A DNA stretch of 64,000 bases from Streptomyces wedmorensis (GCF_000716445.1 NZ_JNWK01000029.1:1-64000), one strand, 5' to 3'; shown: positions 42,075 to 50,832, counted from the first letter of the stretch. Program-made: numbers and translations. Notes: generated from the letters alone by a model not told the origin.

Positions 42075-42740
42075 ATGAGCGTCATGCGTATAGGGATCCT
42101 CGGTACAGGAAACGTAGGACAGGCCCTCGCGTCGGCGTGGGCACGAGCCGGCCACGACGTGGTCGTCGGGTCGCGGCGCCCCGACGATCCGGCGCTCCTC
42201 GCGGAGCTGAAGGAACTGGTCGCCGCCGGATTACGGATCGAGGGCTCGGCCGCGGCCGTCGCCCACGCCGAGGTCGTCGTGAACGCCACGCCCGGCACGG
42301 CGTCCGTGGCCCTGCTCCAGAGCATCGGAGCCCCCGCGCTCGTCGGCCGGGTGCTCCTCGACGTCGCCGTCGGCTTCCTGCCGGACGGCACGCCCTCCCA
42401 CCCCGTCGTCAGCCTCGGCGAGGAGATCCAGCAGGCGTTCCCCGACACTCCTGTGGTGAAGACCTTCTCCACCATCGACCGCGGCCTGATGGTCGCCCCG
42501 CGCTCCCTGGAGGGCCCCAGCACCGTCTTCCTCTCCGGCGACGACCCGAACGCCAAGCGGGTCGTCCGCGGCCTGCTCGCCGACCTGGGCTGGTCCCACG
42601 ACTCCGTGCTCGACCTCGGTCCCATCGCCACGGCCCGCGGCCAGGAGCACTTCGCCGACCTCTTCGTCGCCATCGCGCAGGCCACCGGCACGTACGAGTT
42701 CGGCATCCGGGTCGTGCCGCCCGCGACCGCCGCACCCTGA
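42075..42740 (+). CDS. NADPH/F420-dependent oxidoreductase-like protein
   Basis: 221 residues. An N-terminal Rossmann fold with IGILGTGNVGQALASAWARAGHDVVVGSRRPDD is typical of F420H2:NADP oxidoreductases and related proteins; the Arg pair after strand 2 favours NADP. The rest (NATPGTASVALLQSIG, VVKTFSTIDRGLMVAPRSLEGPSTVFLSGDD) is a compact C-terminal domain. The second ATG, three codons in (42084), is equally possible. It stands alone, so its physiological partner is unclear. Confidence 0.84.
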   Translation: MSVMRIGILGTGNVGQALASAWARAGHDVVVGSRRPDDPALLAELKELVAAGLRIEGSAAAVAHAEVVVNATPGTASVALLQSIGAPALVGRVLLDVAVGFLPDGTPSHPVVSLGEEIQQAFPDTPVVKTFSTIDRGLMVAPRSLEGPSTVFLSGDDPNAKRVVRGLLADLGWSHDSVLDLGPIATARGQEHFADLFVAIAQATGTYEFGIRVVPPATAAP

Positions 42741-42814
42741 CCGACGCCCGCCACGACGGTGGCGGGCACCACCCGCCGGACCTCCGGGTGCGCGGCGTGC
42801 CAGGGGCGAACACG

Positions 42815-43828
42815 TCACGGCGCGTCGCGGAGCCGGAGGAGGTACGTCGCCGTCACCGCGACGGCACGGTCCTCGTCCCGCGCCAGCGCGACGAGGGCCC
42901 GTGCCGACGCCGGCCCCGGGACGGAGGCGAGCGCCTGGGTGAGCCGGCCGCGGGCGGCCGACCCGGTGGCGGGGTCGGCGAGGCGGTCGACGAGCCGGGT
43001 CGCGATCTCGTCCGCCGTCGCGGTGTCGCTCGCGAGGACGCTGAGCGCGTCGGCCGCGTCGGTGTCGTTGCGTCCTTCCACGATCATGTCGACGAGCGTG
43101 GGGACCGCGTCGACCACGCCGTGGGTCCCGAGCGCCAGGGCCGCCTGGCCCCGGACCACGGCGTCGGGGTGCGTGAGGGCCTGCCGGAGCCACCCGGCGG
43201 CCTCGTCGCCGGGACGGTCGGCGAGCTCGGCGAGGGAGCGCACGGCCCGCTCCCGCACGGCGGACACGGCTGAGTCGAGGCCGCGGGCCAGCAGTGCCGG
43301 GCCGCCGTCGCCCGATCGCGCCAGCGCCCACCGGAGGGCTCCGGCGACGTTCGGCTCCGTCTCGTTCAGCACCGCGTCGACGAGCGCCTCCACCGGCACC
43401 GGGACGTCGTCGGCGGAGGCGAGGGCCGCGCGCTGGCGCACGTCGGCGTTCTGCGAGCCCAGGGCCTGAAGGAGTGCGACGACCTGGAGGACGTCCTCCC
43501 AGGCCCCGGGCTCCGCGGCGTCGATCCGGCGCAGCCGGGTGAGCAACTCGGTCTCCGCCGCGATGCGTTCGCGGGTCCGGCGGACCAGGTCGCCGACGAG
43601 CTCCGAGGGCGCGAACCCGGGATCGTCGAGGGCGCGGCCGATCTCCCGCAGCGAAAGCCCCAGGGACCGCAGGCTCTCGATGTGGAAGATCCGCCGGATG
43701 TCGTCCCCGGAGTACTCCCGATAGCCGGAGCCCGTACGGCCGGAGGGCCGTACCAGGCCGAGCGACTCGTAATGCCGGAGCATGCGGGCACTGACCCCGG
43801 ACCGTCGCGCCACCTCACCGATCAGCAC
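42815..43828 (-). CDS. MerR-family regulator with C-terminal HEAT repeats
   Basis: 337 residues. The MerR HTH is standard (LIGEVARRSGVSARMLRHYESLGLVRPSGRTGSGYREYSGDD) with a dimerisation helix to about 110. About 200 residues of HEAT-like helix pairs follow (LASADDVPVPVEALVDAVLNETEPNVAGALRWALARSG, DSAVSAVRERAVRSLAELA, HPDAVVRGQAALALG). No known ligand-binding domain is present, so the HEAT part may bind protein. The GTG at 43828 overlaps the upstream HEAT gene by seven bases and lies inside the first unit of a 27-bp repeat array. Confidence 0.85.
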   Translation of the reverse strand: MLIGEVARRSGVSARMLRHYESLGLVRPSGRTGSGYREYSGDDIRRIFHIESLRSLGLSLREIGRALDDPGFAPSELVGDLVRRTRERIAAETELLTRLRRIDAAEPGAWEDVLQVVALLQALGSQNADVRQRAALASADDVPVPVEALVDAVLNETEPNVAGALRWALARSGDGGPALLARGLDSAVSAVRERAVRSLAELADRPGDEAAGWLRQALTHPDAVVRGQAALALGTHGVVDAVPTLVDMIVEGRNDTDAADALSVLASDTATADEIATRLVDRLADPATGSAARGRLTQALASVPGPASARALVALARDEDRAVAVTATYLLRLRDAP

Positions 43829-44583
43829 GCCCTGTCGTCCCTCCCCGTCGACACGCCCTGTCGTCCGTCCCCGGTCAACACGTCCTGTAGCCCCTCCCCT
43901 GTCGACACGCCCTGTCGTCCCTCCCGCTCCGAGCCGCCCAGGGCGACGACACGCTTCGCCTCCTCGATCGCGTAGCCGAATCCGGTGTCCGGGTCGCGCA
44001 GCAGCCGCAGCGTCGCGAGCGCGTGTGCCCGGACGCCGGGGTCGGGTGCCGTCGTCGCGGTACGGAGGGCCGGCTCGATCGCCTCGCCGAGCGCGACGAG
44101 CGCCCGGCTGAGGCTCAGCTGCGTCTCGCGCTCGCCGCGCCCGAGCTGTGTCGCCAGCACCGCGGCCAGCGCGGGCTCCTCGCCTTCCGGCGCGAGCACG
44201 ACCGCGGCCCGCCAGGCGCTCCGCGCCACCTCGTCGTCCGCGTCGGTCAGGAGCGTCCCGGTGATCGCGGGCCACGCCTGCCGGTCCCCGATCTTGGACA
44301 GCGTGTGCAGCGCCTGGCTGCGTGCCTGCGCACGCTCCGAGCGGAGTTCGCGGACCAGTTCGGGGAGCGTCAGCGCCACCGGGTGACGCGTGAGCGCCCA
44401 GGTCAGCATGTCGCGGACGAAGAACTCGGGCTCGGTCGCGCACCGCTCCACGAGCTTGCCGACGAAGCCCGGGTCGGGTGTCGTGCCCACCGCGAGCGCG
44501 GCCCTCAGCCGCACCGACGACGACGCGTCCTCAAGCCCCCGGAGCGCTCCCGCGCCTTCTGTGTCCTGCCTCGTGATCGTCAT
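43822..44583 (-). CDS. HEAT-repeat protein, partner of the MerR-HEAT regulator
   Basis: 253 residues made of HEAT/PBS-lyase-like helical repeats (EDASSSVRLRAALAVGTTPDPGFVGKLVERC, LRSERAQARSQALHTLSKIG, DADDEVARSAWRAAVVLA, APDPGVRAHALATLRLL). The last 35 residues are three variants of GRQGVSTG encoded by a DNA repeat. The ATG at 44583 follows GAGGAGGTGG. A MerR-type promoter lies just upstream, so the operon is probably autoregulated by the second gene. Role unknown. Confidence 0.8.
   Translation of the reverse strand: MTITRQDTEGAGALRGLEDASSSVRLRAALAVGTTPDPGFVGKLVERCATEPEFFVRDMLTWALTRHPVALTLPELVRELRSERAQARSQALHTLSKIGDRQAWPAITGTLLTDADDEVARSAWRAAVVLAPEGEEPALAAVLATQLGRGERETQLSLSRALVALGEAIEPALRTATTAPDPGVRAHALATLRLLRDPDTGFGYAIEEAKRVVALGGSEREGRQGVSTGEGLQDVLTGDGRQGVSTGRDDRAC
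43826..43925. repeat. 27-bp tandem repeats spanning the HEAT/merR gene junction
   Basis: Four units anchored on CACGCCCTGTCGTCC begin at 43826, 43852, 43879 and 43906. They encode the GRQGV-STG tail of the HEAT gene. The first contains the start codon of the MerR-HEAT gene, so each unit carries a potential GTG start. Confidence 0.85.
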
Positions 44584-44605
44584 CGAGACCACCTCCTCGG
44601 CGAGC

Positions 44606-44636
44606 AGTGAAGACCTTGTCACCGTGTCAAGGTCAA
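44606..44636 (-). promoter_or_regulatory. MerR-type promoter with 19-bp spacer
   Basis: TTGACC (complement of 44631-44636) and TTCACT (complement of 44606-44611) are separated by 19 bases. The spacer region forms an imperfect dyad with arms GACCTTG and CAAGGTC. An over-long spacer with a dyad is diagnostic of promoters activated by MerR proteins. It serves the HEAT/MerR-HEAT operon. Confidence 0.82.
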
Positions 44637-44691
44637 ACACCGCCGGCCGAGCGGCCGCGGTCCGCGCGGCGACTCCCGTGCGCGGGCGTCC

Positions 44692-45150
44692 TCAGCCGTT
44701 GATGTCGAGCGCCGTCCCGTACAGGCGGGACACCTTCAGGCGGATGACGACGCGGCGCTCGTCGACCAGCTGCTGCAGGAAAGGGCCCTCGTCCTGCGGC
44801 CTCGCGGCTTCCGGAATCATCGCCAGCAGCTCCCGGCCCACCGCGTCCCCCGGCGTGGTCGTGATCTCGGAGACCTCGGCCTCGCCCTCGGCCACGGCGA
44901 ACGACCACACGTCGCCGCCCGGAACGTGGACGGCGGCGCGCGGGTCGCGCCGGAGCTGCTTGACCTTGACGCGGTCGGCGGTGGTGGAGAACCGGATGAC
45001 GCGCTCCTCGGCGTCCCAGCTGTAGAGCATGGTCGTCAGATGGGGGTGGCCGCTGCGCTTGTTGGTGGCGAGAGTGCCGAACTGCTGGGTTCCCAGCAGT
45101 TCGGACAGGGCGTCGTCTGACAGGGTGCGGGGCTCTGCGGGCTTGGTCAT
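44692..45150 (-). CDS. PPOX-class flavin/F420-dependent protein
   Basis: 152 residues of the pyridoxamine-phosphate-oxidase-like split barrel (ALSELLGTQQFGTLATNKRSGHPHLTTMLYSWDAEERVIRFSTTADRVKVKQLRRDPRAAVHVPG). The pattern of TTADRVKVKQLRRDP is common in actinobacterial F420-binding members. Probable F420 or FMN reductase of unknown substrate. Confidence 0.87.
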   Translation of the reverse strand: MTKPAEPRTLSDDALSELLGTQQFGTLATNKRSGHPHLTTMLYSWDAEERVIRFSTTADRVKVKQLRRDPRAAVHVPGGDVWSFAVAEGEAEVSEITTTPGDAVGRELLAMIPEAARPQDEGPFLQQLVDERRVVIRLKVSRLYGTALDING

Positions 45151-45211
45151 GCTGCGATCAACTCACCCGCGTGTTCGGGTATTCCGTGCACCCGGAACCT
45201 GCCTCGGCCGC

Positions 45212-46447
45212 TCAGCCGGAGTGGAGGATCCGCAGGTCACCATGCTGAGTCGGGTCCCGGTCGACGACCTGGACCGGGGGCCAGGCCCACTGCCACACGT
45301 CGATGCCGGGCTGCCGGGAGAACCGGATCGGACCGCGGGTGCCGTCGACCGCCACCTCCGGCCAGGACGCGGCGACGGCCGCCCGGCCCGTACCGTGGGA
45401 ACGCAGCGCCTCCGCCAGGACGGTCACGGTGTCCCAGCCCTCGTAGGCGACGAAGGACGGTGCTTCGCCCAGCCGTTCGCGCAGCTCCTTCCCGACGCGT
45501 TCGCCGAGCGGACCGAGCCTCTCGGGCAGGTAGCGCAGGAACGGGATCCCGGCGCCGTCCTCTCCCAGCGCCGCGGCCCATCCGGCGAACTCCGGTTGTC
45601 CCGCGGGAGCTCCGATCAGCAGCTCCGCGAGGCGCCGGTCGCCGCGGACGGCCCGGACGATCGGCACCGCCGGCTCCGGAGTGCCGACCAGCAGGAGGAG
45701 CGCGTGAGCGCCGTGCTCGACGAGGGCGTCGCACAGGGCCTCGGGGCCGAGCGTGCGGGCGTCGAGTTCGACGACGGTCCCGCCGTGGGGAGCGAGGTGG
45801 TCCCGCAGGACGCGGGTGCCGGTCGCCCAGTAGACGCTCGGCTGGGTCGCGACGGCGATCCGGCGCCGACCCGCGCCGAGCAGGAAGTCCCCGTAGATCC
45901 GCCAGCCATGGGACTGCGCCGGGGCCACGCGCGCGACCCACGGCGTCGGTCCCTCGATGAGCGCGTCGAGCACCGCGGACGAGCAGAGGAACGGCACGCC
46001 GAGGGCGTCCGCCCGCGCGGCCGCGGCGCGGGCGACGACACTGTGGTACTCCCCCGCCACGGCGACCACGCCCAGTCCCGCCAGTTCCTCCACGGCCGCC
46101 TCGGCCCGTTCCGGATCCGCCGCGGTGTCCCGAACGACCAGCTCCAGCTGTCTGCCGTCGATCCCACCGCCGTCGTTGACCCCGGCGACAGCCAGTTCGA
46201 GCCCGGCGAGCAGATGCCGGCCCGCCTCGACCCAGCCGGGCCGCGTGAGCGGAACGAGGGCGCCCACGCGGACGGACGACCGGTCCACGCCCCCCGCTCC
46301 GGAAGGCGAAGGCGAAGGAGCGGGCGCGGACACGGGCGCGGGCACGGACACGGACACGGGCGCGGGCACGGACACGGGCGCGGGCACGGACACGGGCGCG
46401 GGCACGGACACGGGCGCGGGCGACGACGGTCGTTGCGGCGTGTTCAT
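45212..46447 (-). CDS. Leucine-binding-type receptor protein without signal peptide
   Basis: 411 residues. From about residue 60 it is a type I periplasmic-binding-protein fold (VRVGALVPLTRPGWVEAGRHLLAGLELAVAGVNDGGGIDGRQLELVVRD, then GVVAVAGEYHSVV and YEGWDTVTVLAEAL), as in branched-chain amino acid receptors and AmiC. The N-terminus lacks a hydrophobic signal or lipobox. Instead it has a Pro/Ala/Val tract of PAPVSV repeats. It may be a cytosolic ligand sensor rather than a transporter component; no permease is near. The ATG at 46447 has GGGGAG upstream. A threonine-synthase-like gene precedes it on the same strand. Confidence 0.8.
   Translation of the reverse strand: MNTPQRPSSPAPVSVPAPVSVPAPVSVPAPVSVSVPAPVSAPAPSPSPSGAGGVDRSSVRVGALVPLTRPGWVEAGRHLLAGLELAVAGVNDGGGIDGRQLELVVRDTAADPERAEAAVEELAGLGVVAVAGEYHSVVARAAAARADALGVPFLCSSAVLDALIEGPTPWVARVAPAQSHGWRIYGDFLLGAGRRRIAVATQPSVYWATGTRVLRDHLAPHGGTVVELDARTLGPEALCDALVEHGAHALLLLVGTPEPAVPIVRAVRGDRRLAELLIGAPAGQPEFAGWAAALGEDGAGIPFLRYLPERLGPLGERVGKELRERLGEAPSFVAYEGWDTVTVLAEALRSHGTGRAAVAASWPEVAVDGTRGPIRFSRQPGIDVWQWAWPPVQVVDRDPTQHGDLRILHSG
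46321..46420. repeat. 18-bp tandem repeats encoding PAPVSV
   Basis: About five units of GGCACGGACACGGGCGCG, with one shortened copy, encode the PAPVSV tract at the N-terminus of the receptor-like protein. Confidence 0.85.
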
Positions 46448-46566
46448 CGGTGTACTCCCCTGTGACGATGCGACGTTGGTCGTCCTGGACCCGGTGGCAC
46501 GGTTCCGGAGAACGATGGTGCGGGTGCGCGATCGCGTGCCCGGCAGGCCCCTGGAGCCTCCTGCCC

Positions 46567-47772
46567 CTACTTCGGGGGTTCGGACTCCGTCAGCGCGGTC
46601 TTGATCGACTGCCAGTCCGGGTCCATCGGCGCGTAGGTGTGCCGGGCGGTGCCGATGTCCTTGTAGCCGCTGGACGTGGCCACGCACACGACGGGTCCGT
46701 CGGCCTCGTGAGGCCCGTGGGCACGGAAACCGGCGAGGCCGGCGGCGGAGGAGGCCTCGAACCACAGGCCCTGTGCGGCCGACTCGGCCTGTGCGGCGGC
46801 CATCTGCTCGTCCGTCACCGTACGCGCGGCGCCGCCGGTCTCCCGGACGGCGAGGACGCCCCGGTAGCCGCTGATCTCGCAGTCGATGGCATAGGCGATG
46901 CTGGGGCCGACGGGGACGCGGGCGACGGGCCGGCCGGTGCGGAGGGCCTCGGTGAGGGCGCCGGCCGCGGCGGGCTCGGTGGCGTACACGCGGGGCACCG
47001 AGTCGGTGACGCCGAGCCGGGCGAGCTCCCGGAACCCCTTCGCGACGCCGAACAGCAACTCGCCGTACCCCGTGGGCAGATGGACGGCCGCCGGGGCCCG
47101 TCCCAGGTCGAGCGCGATCTCGTAGGCGAGGGTCTTGTACCCCTCGGGGCCGAAGGGGTGCCCGGTGTGGGCGGTGTCCGTGACGCTGCTGACGCTCTGG
47201 AAACCGAGCTCGTCGACGATCCGGAGCATCAGCGGGCGGACGGACGCGCGCGGCACCGTCAGCACGGTCGCCCCGTACGCGCGCAGGTGCGAGGCGACGG
47301 CGGGCGGTGCGTCCGGCGACGTGAACACGGCGCACGGCAGTCCGGCGCGGGCCGCGTAGGCCGCGGCGGCCGCGCCGTGGTTGCCGGAGGAGGAGACCAC
47401 GATGCCCCGCGCGCCCGACGCGACGGCCGCGCTGACCGCCACCCGGTTCAGGCGGTCCTTGTGGCTCCACGTGGGGTTGCGGGACTCGTCCTTGATCCAG
47501 AGCCCGTCGGCGAGTTCGACCAGCGGGGTGTTCCCCTCTCCCAGGCCGGGCGCGGCGAGCGGCGGCAGCAGCGGCGCCCACCGCTCCAGGCCGTGGGCGG
47601 CCGGGCGGTCGAACAGATCGGCCGGCACGTCGTCGTAGGCGTAGTCGATGTCGAGCGGGTACGCCACCTCCTCCGTCGAGGTGACGGGACAACCGCGCGT
47701 CAGCGGCGGCCAGAGCGGATGGCGCACGGACGGGTCGGCGAGCGAACGCTGAGCGGTGGCGAGCGAGGTCAC
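46567..47772 (-). CDS. Threonine-synthase-like PLP enzyme
   Basis: 401 residues of fold-type II PLP enzymes. The PLP lysine is K105 in TWSHKDRLNR and the phosphate loop is SSSGNHGAAAAAYAARAG. Unlike threonine synthases of primary metabolism, which have a fuller N-terminal domain, it starts LADPSVRHPLWPPLTRGCP, as in threonine-synthase paralogues. It may act on another hydroxy- or phospho-amino acid. It lies 119 bases upstream of the receptor-like gene and may be in one operon with it. Confidence 0.85.
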   Translation of the reverse strand: MTSLATAQRSLADPSVRHPLWPPLTRGCPVTSTEEVAYPLDIDYAYDDVPADLFDRPAAHGLERWAPLLPPLAAPGLGEGNTPLVELADGLWIKDESRNPTWSHKDRLNRVAVSAAVASGARGIVVSSSGNHGAAAAAYAARAGLPCAVFTSPDAPPAVASHLRAYGATVLTVPRASVRPLMLRIVDELGFQSVSSVTDTAHTGHPFGPEGYKTLAYEIALDLGRAPAAVHLPTGYGELLFGVAKGFRELARLGVTDSVPRVYATEPAAAGALTEALRTGRPVARVPVGPSIAYAIDCEISGYRGVLAVRETGGAARTVTDEQMAAAQAESAAQGLWFEASSAAGLAGFRAHGPHEADGPVVCVATSSGYKDIGTARHTYAPMDPDWQSIKTALTESEPPK

Positions 47773-47886
47773 GCGATGCCTTTCGGAGTGAGGGGCGGTG
47801 ACGGGACGCCCCGGCGGCGGGTCCGTGTCGGGCCGTCCGGGCCGTCCGGCGGGAGGCGGGAAGCGCCGCAGAACGGCCGGTGATGG

Positions 47887-49146
47887 TCAGCCCACGCGTC
47901 GGGTGAGGGCCGCGAGGGCTCCGGGCTGGCGGCCGGGGACGTGTCGGCGCAGGGCGACGAGTGTGGGGCCGAGGGCGCGGGCGCGGGCGGGGTCGACGAT
48001 CTGTTCCCACTGGTGGTGGGCCCGGTCGACGGCGCCTTCGACGTCCGGGTCGTCGGGGCGCTGCAGCAGGGCCAGGCGGGCTTCGGCGGCGGCGATCCAC
48101 AGTTCGCAGCTGCGGGCGGGTTCGCCGGCGAGCCGGGCGAGGTCGGCCCGCACCTCGGTCCAGTGCACGGCCTCCGCCGAGTGCGGTCCGTGGCGGCGCA
48201 GGGCCTCGTGTTCCCAGGCCGCCGCGACGGCCGCCGCCTCCCCGTGCCGTCCCGCCATGGCCGCGGCGAGGATGGCGGGGTGCGGGTCCTGCGGCGCGGC
48301 GGCGGTCGGAGGCGCCGGGGCGAGGAACCGGGACTCCGCGGTGGCCGGGGCGGTGCCCGCGGCGGCCTCGGCGTGGAGGGTGGCGTGCGGGAGCCGCGCG
48401 CCGGAGCGCCAGAGTTCCGCCCAGGCGCGGAGGTAGTCGGGGGTGGCGGGTTCGCCCCGGCGCGGGGCCGGTGTCACCCGGCCGTAGAGGACGGGTCCCG
48501 GTCCGAGCTGGAGCAGTTCGGGTACGGCCGCGAGCCGCTGCCAGACGTCGGGGTCGGCGACGAGGTCGGCGACGACGGTGGTGGTGCCGTGCGGCCGTGC
48601 GCCGAGTTCGCCGGCGAGCCAGTGCCAGGGCAGCGCCGTGTAGCGGAGGGTGGCCTGGGTGGTGCGGGCGAGTGCGAGGTGCGGCAGTTCCTGGCGGCGG
48701 TCGAGGTGGAGCTGTCCGGCGAGGCAGACGACCAGGGGACCGGGGCTCGCCGCCGCCGCGCGCAGGCGGGTGAGGACGGTCTGCGGGTCGAGCGGGTCCG
48801 CGAGTTCGACGACCGTGGCGGTGGTCGTGCCGGTGAGGACCGCGGGCGGTACGGCGGCGAGCGCCGGCAGCACCGAGGCGGCGTCCATGGCCCTGCCGCG
48901 CCCGGCGGGCGCGGCCGCGAGCAGCAGCGCCGTACCCACCGCGGCCTGGCCACCGCCCGTGGCGGCCGTGCCGTCGAAGCGCGCGGTGCCCGGTTCGGCG
49001 GCGCCGGCGGCCGTGGTTCCGGTCGTACGCGCGACCGCCGTGCGGGCGTCCGTTCCCCTGCCCGTCGCCCACGTGCCGGCGGTCGTAGCCGCTCTTCCCG
49101 CGACCGCCATGTGCGTGCCCACCGTGCCGTTCCCGTCGTCGTTCAC
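47887..49146 (-). CDS. Unknown actinobacterial protein with C-terminal helical (TPR-like) region
   Basis: 419 residues. The first 75 are Ala/Thr/Gly-rich and probably disordered. Residues 75-200 look alpha/beta (AVLTGTTTATVVELADPLDPQTVLTRLRAAAASPGPLVVCLAGQLHLDRRQ, then LRYTALPWHWLAGEL). The last 150 are helical and TPR-like (AAAMAGRHGEAAAVAAAWEHEALRRHGPHSAEAVHWTEVRADLARL). I do not recognise the family. The GTG at 49146 keeps the frame and has GGTGCTGGGG before it; the ATG at 49110 is an alternative. It is divergent from the PAS-phosphatase gene. Confidence 0.65.
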   Translation of the reverse strand: MNDDGNGTVGTHMAVAGRAATTAGTWATGRGTDARTAVARTTGTTAAGAAEPGTARFDGTAATGGGQAAVGTALLLAAAPAGRGRAMDAASVLPALAAVPPAVLTGTTTATVVELADPLDPQTVLTRLRAAAASPGPLVVCLAGQLHLDRRQELPHLALARTTQATLRYTALPWHWLAGELGARPHGTTTVVADLVADPDVWQRLAAVPELLQLGPGPVLYGRVTPAPRRGEPATPDYLRAWAELWRSGARLPHATLHAEAAAGTAPATAESRFLAPAPPTAAAPQDPHPAILAAAMAGRHGEAAAVAAAWEHEALRRHGPHSAEAVHWTEVRADLARLAGEPARSCELWIAAAEARLALLQRPDDPDVEGAVDRAHHQWEQIVDPARARALGPTLVALRRHVPGRQPGALAALTRRVG

Positions 49147-49196
49147 CACCCCAGCACCGTAACGCGTCGAGCCCTGGCCGATAATCGGTGGGCCTT

Positions 49197-49208
49197 TGAC
49201 ATATGTCA
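49197..49208. promoter_or_regulatory. Perfect palindrome between divergent genes
   Basis: TGACATATGTCA lies in the AT-richer middle of the gap 49147-49326, overlapping a TTGACA element at 49196-49201. CCGATAATCGG is just to its left. Candidate shared operator. Confidence 0.5.
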
Positions 49209-49326
49209 GAAGCACCACCGGATCGAGTGTTGCCAAATCCCTTACGGGCTGTGCCGGGCTGTGCAACAGTCGTACGCAGGCCTCCCCTTCACACTTGGCC
49301 GCGCCGCGCCTGTATCGGAGTTCGAC

Positions 49327-50832
49327 ATGCCGTCCCATCTGTTCGCGGACCGCCCCGCTCAACCGCCGGAGCCGGGTGCGGTGGACGCGCTGATCTCGCA
49401 GACCCGCCGCCTGCGCGGTGAGGTCGACGCCGTCCGCCGGGACGCCGTGGCGAACGAGGACGACCCCCAGCAGCGGTGGCAGCGCGCCCTGTGCGACCTC
49501 GCGGTGCACCAACTCGATGATCTGGGCGCCCATTTGGGGCAGCTGCGGGCGGGCGTCCCGGCGGAGCTCGCACCGGACGCGGAGCCCGACGGCGAGGCCG
49601 AGGGCGGATACGACGGCGCGCTCGACGCCTCGCTCGCCACGGACCCCGGCACCGCGTACGGCCAGGCCGCCCCGCCGCGCACCGGCTCGCTGCTCTCCCG
49701 CGTCGGCAGCGCCGAGTGGAACCTGCTCACCGACGAGGTCAGCTGGTCGGAGGAGCTGTACCAGATCTTCGGCCGCGCCCACGAGAGCGGGCCGATGTCG
49801 CTCGACGAGATGCCCTCGATGGTCTTCGCCGAGGACCAGCCGGTCCTCCAGGCGATGGTCACCGACTGCCTGATCGACGGTAAGCCGATCGACGGCGAGT
49901 TCCGCATCGTGCGGACCGACGGCCGGGTGCGCACGGTGCACATGACCGGTGAGCCGGTGCTCGACGACGACGGCTGCACCGCCTCCATGTGGGCCGTCTT
50001 ACGGGACGTCAGCGAGCTGCGGCGCAGCCAGCGGGCGGTCCGCGAGAGCCGGGACAGCCTGGAGCGCAGCCGCCAGATCGAGCAGACCGAGCGCCGGGTC
50101 GCCGTCGAACTCCAGGAAGCGGTCCTCCCGCCGTGGCGCGGCTCGCTCCGCTTCGCCCACGACGGCCCCGCCCCCCTGGACGTGGCCGGCCATTACCTGC
50201 CCGCCGCCACCACCGGTCTGATCGGCGGCGACTGGTACGACGCACTCGCGCTGCCGGACGGGGACGCACTCCTCACCGTCGGCGACCTGACGGGCCACGG
50301 GGTCGCCGCGACCTCCTCCATGGCCATGCTCCTCGGTGCGCTGCGCGGCATGGCCGTCGCCGGGATCCGGCCCGCCGCCCTGATGAGCCACCTCAACCAG
50401 CTGCTCGAGACCTCCGTCCAGCCCGCGCTCGGCAGCGCGATGTGCTGCCGGTACGACCCCGTCGCCCAGACCCTGAGCTGGGCGCAGGCCGGCCACCCCG
50501 CCCCGCTGCTGTTCCGCGGCGGGACGGGGCACGTGCTGCGTCGCCCCGAGGGAGTGCTGCTCGGGGCGACGACCGGAGCCGTGTACGGCGAGGCCGAGAC
50601 CCGGCTGTTCCCGGGCGACGTGCTCGTCCTGCACACCGACGGACTGACCCGCGCCGGCGGGGCGGTCGGCGGCTTCGGGGACGACACCGGCGCGCGACGG
50701 CTCCTCGCCCTCGGCCCCCGGCTCGCCTCGGCGCGGGACGCCCAGGACGCCGTGCGTGCGGTGGTCGAGGAGTTCGGCGACGAGCAGCGCGAGGACGACG
50801 CCTGCGTGATGGTGGTCCGGGCCGGCCGCTGA
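49327..50832 (+). CDS. PAS-domain PP2C (SpoIIE-type) phosphatase
   Basis: 501 residues. The N-terminal coiled region contains QTRRLRGEVDAVRRDAVANEDDPQQRW. A PAS domain spans about 115-235 (SLLSRVGSAEWNLLTDEVSWSEELYQIFGR to VRTDGRVRTVHMTGEPV). A SpoIIE/PP2C domain spans about 270-500 with the metal-binding segments GGDWYDALALPDGDALLTVGDLTGHGVAA, VLHTDGLTR and EDDACVMVV. All metal-ligand Asp residues are present. Such enzymes dephosphorylate anti-sigma-antagonist proteins; no anti-sigma gene is adjacent. The PAS domain suggests a small-molecule or redox input. Confidence 0.92.
   Translation: MPSHLFADRPAQPPEPGAVDALISQTRRLRGEVDAVRRDAVANEDDPQQRWQRALCDLAVHQLDDLGAHLGQLRAGVPAELAPDAEPDGEAEGGYDGALDASLATDPGTAYGQAAPPRTGSLLSRVGSAEWNLLTDEVSWSEELYQIFGRAHESGPMSLDEMPSMVFAEDQPVLQAMVTDCLIDGKPIDGEFRIVRTDGRVRTVHMTGEPVLDDDGCTASMWAVLRDVSELRRSQRAVRESRDSLERSRQIEQTERRVAVELQEAVLPPWRGSLRFAHDGPAPLDVAGHYLPAATTGLIGGDWYDALALPDGDALLTVGDLTGHGVAATSSMAMLLGALRGMAVAGIRPAALMSHLNQLLETSVQPALGSAMCCRYDPVAQTLSWAQAGHPAPLLFRGGTGHVLRRPEGVLLGATTGAVYGEAETRLFPGDVLVLHTDGLTRAGGAVGGFGDDTGARRLLALGPRLASARDAQDAVRAVVEEFGDEQREDDACVMVVRAGR

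Noticed and set aside
45212..49072. A 1286-codon minus-strand open frame
   Set aside because: Only its last 411 codons are the receptor-like gene. The rest is a shadow of the threonine-synthase-like and 419-aa genes, rich in Arg and Gly without domain signatures.
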